Source: Oscillospiraceae bacterium
GTDB taxonomy: Bacteria > Bacillota > Clostridia > Oscillospirales > Oscillospiraceae
Reading direction: 5' to 3'
DNA: 18,791 nucleotides
Assembly (NCBI GenBank): GCA_020025295.1
Contig: JAHHSJ010000041.1
Location: 1-18,791, forward strand
Below the pieces are notes generated by a model. It saw nothing but the letters and a program-made list of their open reading frames with translations. It did no database searches and was not told the origin of the DNA. Numbering within the stretch: position 1 is the stretch's first letter; each line of letters opens with the position of its first letter. Below, piece by piece: positions 13,115-18,791 of this stretch. The position numbers and the translations under genes are program-made.

Positions 13115-13188
13115 GTCCTGCGGAGGGAGCGAAGCGAGTTGAAGCAGCTTGCCGATGCAAAGATTCTTCGCTGCGCTCAGAATGACAG
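13115..13188 (-). repeat. 74-bp palindromic repeat, inverted copy
   Basis: The same length as each unit of the 14883-15132 array and matching the reverse complement of unit three at about 64 of 74 positions by eye. It lies 105 bases past the dnaA stop, on the opposite side of dnaA from the array. The ends are GTCCTG and AATGACAG. Confidence 0.85.
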
Positions 13189-13209
13189 GTCTGGGAACTG
13201 CCGCAGAAC

Positions 13210-13237
13210 AAGATTCTTCGCTGCGCTCAGAATGACA
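13210..13237 (-). repeat. Half copy of the palindromic repeat
   Basis: AAGATTCTTCGCTGCGCTCA plus GAATGACA is almost identical to the last 28 bases of the copy at 13115-13188. Confidence 0.8.
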
Positions 13238-13249
13238 CGGAAAAGAAGG

Positions 13250-13278
13250 AAGATGCTTCCCTTCGTTCCGGATGACAG
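13250..13278 (-). repeat. Diverged half copy of the palindromic repeat
   Basis: AAGATGCTTCCCTTCGTTCC followed by GGATGACAG keeps the ends of the half element but differs in the middle. It stops 15 bases before the dnaA stop codon. Confidence 0.6.
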
Positions 13279-13293
13279 GTCTGAACCCTGCGG

Positions 13294-14601
13294 TTACCCT
13301 CTGGAATTCACATTGGACTTAATATCACGGATATTTTCCGCCGTTTCCCGGTCGGTTTTGACCAGACCCTCCACCTTTTCGATGGAGTGAAGCACGGTGG
13401 TGTGGTCACGACCGAAAATACGGCCGATTTCCGGCAGAGACAGCTGGGTAATACTTCGGATGATGTACATAGCCACCTGACGGGCGGTTGCAATCTCCTT
13501 GGTACGGGAGGCGGACATAATGTCGCTGACCTCAATGCCGTAGCATTTGCTGGTCTCCTCAATGATGGCGTCGGGGGACGGCATAAAGCTGTCCTTGTCC
13601 CGGAGCAGCTCGTGGAGGGCACGCATCAGCGTGTCGGTGTCCATTTCCGCATTCTCCAGCTCCTTCATGGCCAGCATCTTCTTCACCACGCCCTCAATCT
13701 GACGGACATTGGCGGTGATGTTCTTGGCGATGGCCTCAAACACGGCGTCCGGCAGCTCCAGATTGATCTGGACGGCCTTTTCCCGGACGATGGCCAGACG
13801 AGTCTCGTAGTCGGGGGACTGGATGTCGGACATCAGACCCCACTCAAAGCGGCTCTTCAGACGCTCCTCCAGACGAACCATGTCAGAAGGCGGACGATCC
13901 GAAGTCAGAACAATCTGGTGGCCGGACTCGTACAGGTTGTTGAAGGTGTTAAAGAACTCGATCTGCGTGGATTCCTTGCCGGCGATGAACTGAATATCGT
14001 CCACCAGCAGCATATCCTTGTTGCGGTACTTGGCACGCAGCTGTTCGGTGGTCTTTTCTCGGATGGACTGCACCACCTCGTTGGTGAACTGCTCACCGGT
14101 GACGATGACGATGCGGTATTCGGGATGGGCCAGCCGGACGGCATTGTAGATGGCGTACAGCAGGTGCGTCTTGCCCAGACCGGGCTCACCGTAAAGGAAC
14201 AGCGGGTTGTAGCCGGTGCCGGGTGCGTCGGAGACAGCCCGGGCGGCGTTGTAGGCGAACCGGTTGGAAGCACCCACCACGAACTTATCGAAGGTGTACT
14301 GATCCTTGATGGACGGAGACAGAGGCTCCATTTTATCATCAATGGTGGCACGCTCGGTGGGGCTGATGATCTCCACCCGGATCTTCTCGGCGAACAGCTC
14401 GTAGAAAGCGTCCTCCAGAGTGGGCAGATACCGGGAGGTGATGATGTCCCGCTTGAAGTCCGTGGGGCAGCAGAGGACGAAACGGTCCTTTTCCAATACC
14501 ACCGGCTCGATGTCACGGAACCAGGTGGAGATGGCGGTGGGAGTCATTTCGTTCTCCAGTAAAAACAGTATGTTTTTCCAAATTTCAACGGCAGAATTCA
14601 T
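13294..14601 (-). CDS. dnaA: Chromosomal replication initiator DnaA, 435 aa
   Basis: AAA+ initiator that binds DnaA boxes and opens oriC. Domain I is residues 1 to about 80 (EIWKNILFLLENEMTPTAISTWF). Domain III starts near YTFDKFVVGASNRFAYNAA. Walker A is GEPGLGKT (138-145), Walker B LLVDDIQF (198-205), and the ERLKSRFEWGL segment holds the arginine finger. Domain IV carries the DnaA signature GRDHTTVLHS (397-406), which reads the box sequence. The inter-domain linker (domain II) is very short. The start chosen is ATG 14601, with GAGAGG six bases upstream; a TTG at 14622 would add seven residues ahead of that site. Its boxes lie downstream of the gene, and none were found in its own promoter. 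Confidence 0.98.
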   Translation of the reverse strand: MNSAVEIWKNILFLLENEMTPTAISTWFRDIEPVVLEKDRFVLCCPTDFKRDIITSRYLPTLEDAFYELFAEKIRVEIISPTERATIDDKMEPLSPSIKDQYTFDKFVVGASNRFAYNAARAVSDAPGTGYNPLFLYGEPGLGKTHLLYAIYNAVRLAHPEYRIVIVTGEQFTNEVVQSIREKTTEQLRAKYRNKDMLLVDDIQFIAGKESTQIEFFNTFNNLYESGHQIVLTSDRPPSDMVRLEERLKSRFEWGLMSDIQSPDYETRLAIVREKAVQINLELPDAVFEAIAKNITANVRQIEGVVKKMLAMKELENAEMDTDTLMRALHELLRDKDSFMPSPDAIIEETSKCYGIEVSDIMSASRTKEIATARQVAMYIIRSITQLSLPEIGRIFGRDHTTVLHSIEKVEGLVKTDRETAENIRDIKSNVNSRG

Positions 14602-14647
14602 AAAATGCCTCTCTTCGTACAAAGGAGATTAAGTGCATAGGGATACA

Positions 14648-14663
14648 GGGACGATATTGTCCC
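14648..14663. promoter_or_regulatory. Operator-like palindrome at the dnaA transcription start
   Basis: GGGACGATATTGTCCC: 5-bp perfect arms GGGAC/GTCCC around a near-symmetric GATATT centre. It covers about +8 to +23 relative to the predicted dnaA promoter, a position where a bound repressor would block transcription. The regulator is unknown. Confidence 0.6.
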
Positions 14664-14677
14664 AATTTAACGCTTAT

Positions 14678-14706
14678 ATTCTATCATAAAACGAAAGACG
14701 GCACAA
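14678..14706 (-). promoter_or_regulatory. dnaA: Candidate dnaA promoter
   Basis: On the minus strand, TTGTGC (14706-14701) and TAGAAT (14683-14678) with a 17-base spacer, about 77 bases before the dnaA ATG. A second -10-like TATAAT lies at 14724-14719 but has only a poor T-rich -35. Confidence 0.65.
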
Positions 14707-14724
14707 CTGGAAACCGTTATTATA

Positions 14725-14882
14725 ATGAATCACTGCGTACAAAAAAGGGGAAGAAAATGAAAAAAATTTTGGGAGTGGGACAAAAGAATGCAAATCCGGG
14801 CGAAAAACCAACGGGAGAAGAGGGTCCCAAGCGAAAAAACGCCGGTCCTTCGGGGTGCTGGCGCCGAAGCGTCCCTCCATTT
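14725..14882. other. dnaA-rpmH spacer, no gene seen
   Basis: A-rich plus-strand DNA at 14740-14770, then mixed sequence with a GGCGCC palindrome near 14862. No DnaA box, promoter pair or convincing small gene was found here. Confidence 0.5.
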
Positions 14883-15132
14883 TCTGTCATTCTGAGCGGA
14901 GTGAAGAATCTGTTTTGTCGGTAAGATGCTTCGGTCGCATTGCTCCCTCAGCATGACACGGAGGAAGCGCCCTGTCCTTCTGAGCGTCAGCGAAGAATCT
15001 TTTCGCCGGTAGGATGCTTCGGTCGCTTTGCTCCCTTAGCATGACACGGAGAAAGCGCCCTGTCATTCTGAGCGGAGTGAAGAATCTTTTTACCGGCAAG
15101 ATGCTTCGAGTCGCTTCGCTCCCTCGGCATGA
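14883..15132 (+). repeat. Three tandem copies of a 74-bp palindromic element (88-bp period)
   Basis: Units lie at 14883-14956, 14971-15044 and 15059-15132, separated by near-identical 14-bp spacers (ACGGAGGAAGCGCC and ACGGAGAAAGCGCC). Each unit begins CTGTC(A/C)TTCTGAGCG and ends GCTCCCT(C/T)(A/G)GCATGAC, so its ends are inverted repeats (TGTCAT/ATGAC). The two halves are imperfectly self-complementary, giving a long hairpin. Further copies or halves lie at 13115, 13210, 13250 and 5033. It carries no transposase and resembles a REP- or MITE-like dispersed element. Confidence 0.9.
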
Positions 15133-15150
15133 CTTTTTCCGCCCCTTTTC

Positions 15151-15216
15151 CCTACCACCATGTAGTTTCCGACCAAACCCAACGCCCTGAAACCCAGATG
15201 GAATCAAAAGGTGGTA
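15151..15216. other. Inverted repeat in the rpmH upstream region
   Basis: CTACCACC (15151-15158) and GGTGGTAG (15209-15216) are perfect 8-bp inverted arms 50 bases apart, upstream of the rpmH promoter. The wide spacing makes function doubtful. Confidence 0.3.
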
Positions 15217-15283
15217 GAGGTTTTCCTTTACACCCACTAAATGTGGTATCCGCAAAAAATGTAAAAAAAAGCGGCCATTTTGA

Positions 15284-15312
15284 TTGACAGCCGGGGAAAA
15301 GTTTACTATAAT
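15284..15312 (+). promoter_or_regulatory. rpmH: Consensus sigma-A promoter of rpmH-rnpA-yidD-yidC-khpB
   Basis: A perfect TTGACA (15284-15289) and a perfect TATAAT (15307-15312) with the ideal 17-base spacer. Transcription should start near 15319, giving a leader of about 144 bases before rpmH. This is by far the strongest promoter sequence in the window, as expected for a ribosomal protein gene. Confidence 0.95.
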
Positions 15313-15318
15313 AACTCT

Positions 15319-15462
15319 TGCATTTTTATGTGTAAGGGTGCATTGCGCCCATTCAGCCCACAACTGCGGTCGGCTGACTTGTCAGTCGGCTTGTTGAGTT
15401 CGCCTTTCCGGCTTTACTCCCCCGGTTGGGCGCCCTATTTGTGATTTGGAGGTGTAACCACT
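15319..15462 (+). promoter_or_regulatory. Structured rpmH leader
   Basis: The leader contains a GGGTGC/GCGCCC hairpin (about 15336-15350) and CTGAC/GTCAG (about 15376-15387) flanked by GTCGG repeats. It has no clear terminator, and I do not match it to a known riboswitch or ribosomal-protein leader. Confidence 0.35.
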
Positions 15463-15600
15463 ATGACGAAACGTACCTATCAGCCCAAGAAGCTCCATCG
15501 CTCCAGAGTTCATGGCTTCCGTGCCAGAATGCAGACCAGCAACGGCCGTAAGGTTCTCGCCCGTCGCCGTGCCAAGGGCCGCGCTAAGCTGAGCGCCTGA
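15463..15600 (+). CDS. rpmH: Ribosomal protein L34, 45 aa
   Basis: The sequence MTKRTYQPKKLHRSRVHGFR, then ARMQTSNGRKVLARRRAKGR, ending AKLSA, is a typical very basic L34 of the 50S subunit. ATG 15463 has GGAGG about 10 bases upstream. It is first in the plus-strand unit and diverges from dnaA, the classic bacterial arrangement. Confidence 0.98.
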   Translation: MTKRTYQPKKLHRSRVHGFRARMQTSNGRKVLARRRAKGRAKLSA

Positions 15601-15636
15601 TGCGCTCTCTGGAACGAGAAATAGTGTGAATTTGTA

Positions 15637-15698
15637 GGGTGGATGATTGCTAAATCGTCCACCCTTGCGGAGCATATGCAGCTTTTTTCAAGCTGCAT
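15637..15698 (+). promoter_or_regulatory. Two hairpins between rpmH and rnpA
   Basis: Hairpin one has a 12-bp stem with one G-T pair (15637-15648 with 15653-15664, GGGTGGA/TCCACCC core). Hairpin two has a 9-bp stem, ATGCAGCTT/AAGCTGCAT (15676-15684 with 15690-15698), around a T-rich loop. Neither is followed by a T run. They may protect or process the abundant rpmH message and lower rnpA output. Confidence 0.6.
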
Positions 15699-15729
15699 GG
15701 CGTAAGTGAGGAAAGGTCGGTCTGAGCAG

Positions 15730-16086
15730 ATGAAATATACCGTCTCTCTGAAACTGAATCATGTATTCCAGCGGCTGTACCGTAAGGGACAGCGCTCCGC
15801 TCTGCCTACCCTTGCCCTCTACACCCGTCCCAACGGGCGGCAGGAAAACCGTCTCGGACTCACCACCGGAACCAAGCTGGGTCATGCGGTGGTGCGGAAT
15901 AAGCTGCGGCGTCGGCTGCGTGCCATCTACCGCACCCACGAGGATCAGTTCCGCTGCGGCTACGACATCGTCGTGGTCTGCCGGGGTGCCTCGGTGGACG
16001 CCAAGTACCGTCGGCTGGAGAAGGATTTCCTGCGCCTGATGAAGCGCAATGGCTTGCTGCTGGACTCGGGTGAGGACAAGCAATGA
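15730..16086 (+). CDS. rnpA: Ribonuclease P protein component, 118 aa
   Basis: Protein subunit that assists the catalytic RNase P RNA in removing tRNA 5' leaders. The start MKYTVSLKLNHVFQRLYRKG is typical, and the arginine-rich RNR region is RNKLRRRLRAIYR (56-68). ATG 15730 was chosen on family alignment; the closest purine-rich site, GAGGAAAGG at 15709-15717, is 12 bases upstream, rather far, and a GTG at 15706 would add eight unconserved residues. The stop overlaps the yidD start (ATGA), so the two are coupled. Confidence 0.96.
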   Translation: MKYTVSLKLNHVFQRLYRKGQRSALPTLALYTRPNGRQENRLGLTTGTKLGHAVVRNKLRRRLRAIYRTHEDQFRCGYDIVVVCRGASVDAKYRRLEKDFLRLMKRNGLLLDSGEDKQ

Positions 16087-16337
16087 AAAAAATTCTCCTG
16101 TTTCTCATTGGATTTTACCGGAAACATATCTCCCCTAACACACCGCCGTCCTGTCGATTCATTCCCACATGTTCGGAGTATGCCTATTTGGCAGTGGAAC
16201 GGTTCGGCCCGGCGAAGGGCTCTCTTCTGGCGGCAAAGCGCCTTGCCAAGTGTCAGCCCTTTCATCGGCAGAAAACCATCGAATATGACCCGGTGCCGGA
16301 GATAGAACCCCCATCCATACGGAGGAGAAAAAACTAA
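16083..16337 (+). CDS. yidD: Membrane protein insertion efficiency factor YidD, 84 aa
   Basis: Small membrane-associated protein that aids YidC-dependent insertion. The N-terminal amphipathic segment MKKILLFLIGFYRKHISP is followed by the family core SCRFIPTCSEYA with Cys24 and Cys30, and a third conserved cysteine, Cys57, in KCQPFH. The usual CNPFxxGGxDPVP ending is altered here to CQPFHRQKTIEYDPVP, losing the GG. It starts inside the rnpA stop (ATGA, 16083-16086), and its own stop TAA touches the yidC ATG. Confidence 0.95.
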   Translation: MKKILLFLIGFYRKHISPNTPPSCRFIPTCSEYAYLAVERFGPAKGSLLAAKRLAKCQPFHRQKTIEYDPVPEIEPPSIRRRKN

Positions 16338-17783
16338 ATGACTACGATTTTACAGGGAATCGGTTGGTTCCTGTTCAAGGTTTACGAGTTTTTTGAGAAC
16401 CTTGGACTCCCCGGTGCATACGCACTGGCTCTGGTGGTGTTCACCATCCTGGTGAAGACCGTGCTCTACCCCCTGAGCTACATGGGCAAGAAGAGCATGA
16501 TGCGTACCACCGCACTTCAGGGACGCATGCGTCGTCTGGAGGCTCAGTACGGCAAGAATCGCCAGAAGTATCAGGAAGAGGTCGCTAAGCTCTATGCGGA
16601 GGAGAACATCAACCCCATGAGCGGCTGCCTCTGGTCTCTGCTGCCTCTGCCCATTCTGATGGGTCTGTACTCCATCATTCGCCGCCCCATGCTCTATATG
16701 CTGCGCATCCCTGCCGATGCCATTAAAACGGCAATCGATGCAGCTGGTGCCGCAGTGAATGCCAACTCCGCCTATGCGGAAATCGAGCTGGCCGGCAAGC
16801 TGGCCAACACCGAGGTGTTCAATCAGGTTGCTGCCGCAATCCCTGATTACGCCGACCATCTGCAGCCCATCAACTTCAATATGTTCGGCATCGACTTGGG
16901 CCATACCCCCAAGCTGGCCTTCTGGAAGTCCTTTGATGAGGTTGGCGTCTGGTGTGCCATCGGTCTGTTCCTGATTCCTCTGGTGGTGACCCTGTTCAAC
17001 TTCCTGTACACCCGTTACAGCATGAAGTCCAACCAGGCCCTCACCAACCCCGAGGCCGTCAAGAAGAACAAGAAGGAAGTGGGCGCAAGCTCCACCGAGC
17101 GTTCCAGCAACATGATGATGTGGATGATGCCCCTCATGTATCTGTGGTTCGGTTACTCCATGCCTGCCGGTATGTGTATCTACATGCTGGTGAACGCACT
17201 GGTTCAGATGGGTCAGGACGCCATTTCCGTCCGCCTGATGCGCAAGAGCTTCCAGGAGATGCTGGCAGAGCAGGAGCGCAAGGAGAAGGCGGCTAAGGAA
17301 GCACAGGCCGCCCGTAAGGCAGAAATTGCCGCACGCCGTGCTGCCGAGCAGGAAGCTGCCAAGAACGGCAAGGGCAAGAAGGGCAAGAAGAAGCCTGTCA
17401 AGAAGGTAACCAATACCAATGGCCGCATCGGCATCCGTGCCTATGCACTGGGCCGTGACTACGATCCCAACCGCTACGGCGGCGTGACCGAGTACAAGGA
17501 TCCTCAGGCGCTGATCGACGAGCAGGCGCTTGAAGAAGCACTCAAGTCCAAGCGTCACCGCAAGGCGGAGGCCGTGGAGAAGGCTCTGGCAGAAGCTGAG
17601 GAGCAGGGTGATCTGGATTCCGTGATCGCTCTGGAAGAGCAGCAGGCCGCACTGGAGGCTGCCGAAGAGGAAGCCGCCGCAGCGGAAGAGAGCGCTGAGG
17701 CTGCCGAAGAAGTCACCGAGGAGGCTTCCGTGGAAGAGAAGGACGCCGAAGAGGAGTCCGAGAAGCCTTCTGAGAATGCTTGA
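16338..17783 (+). CDS. yidC: Membrane insertase YidC/Oxa1 family, long C-terminal tail; 481 aa
   Basis: Inserts membrane proteins alone or with SecYEG. There are about five spans: roughly 25-48, 98-120, 203-225, 256-275 and 277-297, with a cytoplasmic amphipathic hairpin at 49-93 and the PMSGCLWSLLPLPILMGLY segment at 93-111. The groove position usually held by arginine is Lys40 (FTILVKTVLYPL). There is no lipoprotein signal. After residue 300 comes a long tail: a Lys/Ala-rich helix, a basic patch GKGKKGKKKPVKK (344-356), a less simple stretch RIGIRAYALGRDYDPNRYGG (363-382), then a Glu/Ala-rich acidic end to 481. Usual Gram-positive YidC is well under 350 aa. ATG 16338 follows GGAGGAG by ten bases. 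Confidence 0.94.
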   Translation: MTTILQGIGWFLFKVYEFFENLGLPGAYALALVVFTILVKTVLYPLSYMGKKSMMRTTALQGRMRRLEAQYGKNRQKYQEEVAKLYAEENINPMSGCLWSLLPLPILMGLYSIIRRPMLYMLRIPADAIKTAIDAAGAAVNANSAYAEIELAGKLANTEVFNQVAAAIPDYADHLQPINFNMFGIDLGHTPKLAFWKSFDEVGVWCAIGLFLIPLVVTLFNFLYTRYSMKSNQALTNPEAVKKNKKEVGASSTERSSNMMMWMMPLMYLWFGYSMPAGMCIYMLVNALVQMGQDAISVRLMRKSFQEMLAEQERKEKAAKEAQAARKAEIAARRAAEQEAAKNGKGKKGKKKPVKKVTNTNGRIGIRAYALGRDYDPNRYGGVTEYKDPQALIDEQALEEALKSKRHRKAEAVEKALAEAEEQGDLDSVIALEEQQAALEAAEEEAAAAEESAEAAEEVTEEASVEEKDAEEESEKPSENA

Positions 17784-17806
17784 TCGGAAAGGACAACCAT
17801 AAAATC

Positions 17807-18592
17807 ATGGAAAAATACATTGAAGTTACCGGCCGCAGCGAAGAAGCTGCCGTCGCCAACGGTCTGGCCCAGCTGGGTCTGGAGCGTGACGATGTGTCCG
17901 TGGAAGTGCTGGAGCGTGCAAAGACCGGCTTTCTGGGCATCGGCAGCTGCCCTGCCCGTGTGAAGCTGACTTATCAGGTTCCCGACGAGGTGGAGAAAGA
18001 GCCGGCTGCTCCTGCCGCACCCGTGGTGGAAGCAAAGCCTGAGCCCGTGAAGGAGACTGCTCCTGCGGCAGCTCCTGCCGCCGCCCCCGTGGTCAAGGAA
18101 GAGCCCGTCGTTTCCGCCGCTGCTCCCGTGGCCGCTACCGGCGACAAGGCAGAGCGCATCGAGGGCTTCCTGGTGGGTCTGATGGAGCATCTGGACAACG
18201 ACGCCCGTCCCGTCATCACCATGGGTGAGGATGGCAGCTACCATGTGGAGCTGGTGGGCAGCGATCTGGGCGCCCTGATCGGCCGCCGTGGTGAGACTCT
18301 GGACGCCATCCAGCAGCTGACCAATTATTCCATCAACCGTGGACAGAGCAAGCGTGTTCGCATCCATCTGGATGCGGAGAACTACCGTGCCAAGCGGGAG
18401 GAGACGCTGGAGCGTCTGGCCCGTAAGACCGCATCCAAGGCGGTCAAGTATCGCCGCAATATGACGCTGGAGCCCATGAACGCCTATGAGCGCCATGTGA
18501 TCCACGCCGCATTGCAGGATGTGGAGGGTGTCACCACCTATTCCACCGGCACCGAGCCCAACCGTCGTGTTGTCGTCGCTTTCGAGCGATAA
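17807..18592 (+). CDS. khpB: RNA-binding protein KhpB (Jag/EloR), 261 aa
   Basis: Three parts are visible. The Jag N-terminal domain is residues 1 to about 55 (MEKYIEVTGRSEEAAV). A Pro/Ala/Glu linker covers about 60-112. The KH domain has its GxxG loop as GRRG at 159-162, and the R3H domain shows R229 and H233 (NAYERHVIHAAL). In related bacteria KhpB pairs with KhpA, binds RNA and influences cell elongation. ATG 17807 was chosen because the domain begins there; a TTG at 17780 overlapping the yidC stop would add nine residues. The purine site AAAGGA is 13 bases upstream, longer than usual. It closes the rpmH unit, followed by a terminator. Confidence 0.94.
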   Translation: MEKYIEVTGRSEEAAVANGLAQLGLERDDVSVEVLERAKTGFLGIGSCPARVKLTYQVPDEVEKEPAAPAAPVVEAKPEPVKETAPAAAPAAAPVVKEEPVVSAAAPVAATGDKAERIEGFLVGLMEHLDNDARPVITMGEDGSYHVELVGSDLGALIGRRGETLDAIQQLTNYSINRGQSKRVRIHLDAENYRAKREETLERLARKTASKAVKYRRNMTLEPMNAYERHVIHAALQDVEGVTTYSTGTEPNRRVVVAFER

Positions 18593-18611
18593 GAGAGAAG
18601 AGTTTTATAAA

Positions 18612-18651
18612 CAAAGCACCCCGAACTCCGGTTCGGGGTGCTTTGCTTTTT
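18612..18651 (+). terminator. Rho-independent terminator of the rpmH-khpB unit
   Basis: A perfect 15-bp stem (18612-18626 with 18631-18645, CAAAGCACCCCGAAC) with a TCCG loop, followed by five T at 18647-18651. It begins 19 bases after the khpB stop. Confidence 0.95.
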
Positions 18652-18791
18652 GGGGGAAGGGTTCAATGCAAGAAAATGCAATGGTTGAGAGCCATATCTG
18701 CGAAAAAACAGCCCCAAAAACCCGGAAATGCTCCGATAAAAGGGCCAAATGGGTGTTTGGCGGCTGGTTTGGGGTGGGATTCCGGGGTTCA
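18652..18791. other. Intergenic end of the window, no gene seen
   Basis: 140 bases with no start-plus-ribosome-site combination and no clear promoter. It is rich in short C and G runs. In many relatives mnmE would follow, but none is visible before the window ends. Confidence 0.5.

Noticed and set aside
12754..13185. Overlapping open frames in the dnaA-dnaN spacer
   Set aside because: They overlap DnaA boxes and the palindromic repeats, start without ribosome sites and resemble no family.
14883..15132. CRISPR array
   Set aside because: Units are 74 bp with near-identical 14-bp spacers. CRISPR spacers are unique and longer, and no cas gene is present.
14730..15363. Minus-strand open frames across the tandem repeats
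   Set aside because: Their translations are repeat-derived (for example FFTPLRMTG and SLRSE), and the frames have no start signals.
18711..18786. Possible pairing of CCCCAAA with TTTGGGG and CCCGGAA with TTCCGGG
   Set aside because: The two pairings would cross, and the segments are simple C/G runs; support is too weak to call a structured RNA.

Overview
The window is a chromosomal replication-origin region from a low-GC-lineage (Firmicutes) but fairly GC-rich bacterium. Gene content and order (rpmH-rnpA-yidD-yidC-jag diverging from dnaA-dnaN-yaaA-recF-remB-gyrB-gyrA) follow the Bacillus/Clostridium pattern. The presence of remB and ricT, the short-signal YidC and the base composition suggest a gut-type member of Clostridia, perhaps Oscillospirales. 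That placement is inference, not something the sequence proves.

Layout, left to right. 1-145 is the 3' end of aspS (+), followed by its terminator, a possible tiny membrane ORF and a bidirectional terminator. 435-956 (-) is an unrecognised membrane-anchored protein. 1111-5001 is a minus-strand unit: an Orn/Lys/Arg-type decarboxylase, then holB (DNA polymerase III delta prime), then ricT, ending at a strong terminator. 5091-14706 is the minus-strand replication block: dnaA, the oriC spacer, dnaN, yaaA, recF, remB, gyrB, gyrA, terminator. 14883-15132 holds three tandem copies of a palindromic repeat. 15284-18651 is the plus-strand unit rpmH, rnpA, yidD, yidC, khpB/jag, starting at a perfect-consensus sigma-A promoter and ending at a terminator.

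How the genes work together. DnaA binds a cluster of seven boxes between dnaA and dnaN and is expected to melt the adjacent DnaA-trio/AT-rich stretch next to dnaN. DnaN (sliding clamp) and HolB (clamp-loader subunit) act in elongation, RecF in gap repair and gyrase in supercoil control. The divergent unit makes ribosomal protein L34, the protein subunit of RNase P, two membrane-insertion factors and the RNA-binding protein KhpB. RicT belongs to an RNA-maturation complex and RemB to a DUF370 regulator family.

I found no wholly new system such as a defence island, CRISPR array or integrated element. The points of interest are small-scale: operator-like palindromes at +1 of dnaA and in the gyrB leader, a palindrome beside the DnaA boxes, a 74-bp repeat family in inverted orientation on both sides of dnaA, long low-complexity tails on RicT and YidC, quinolone-site residues in GyrA and GyrB, dif-like half-sites, and a possible tiny membrane protein ORF.
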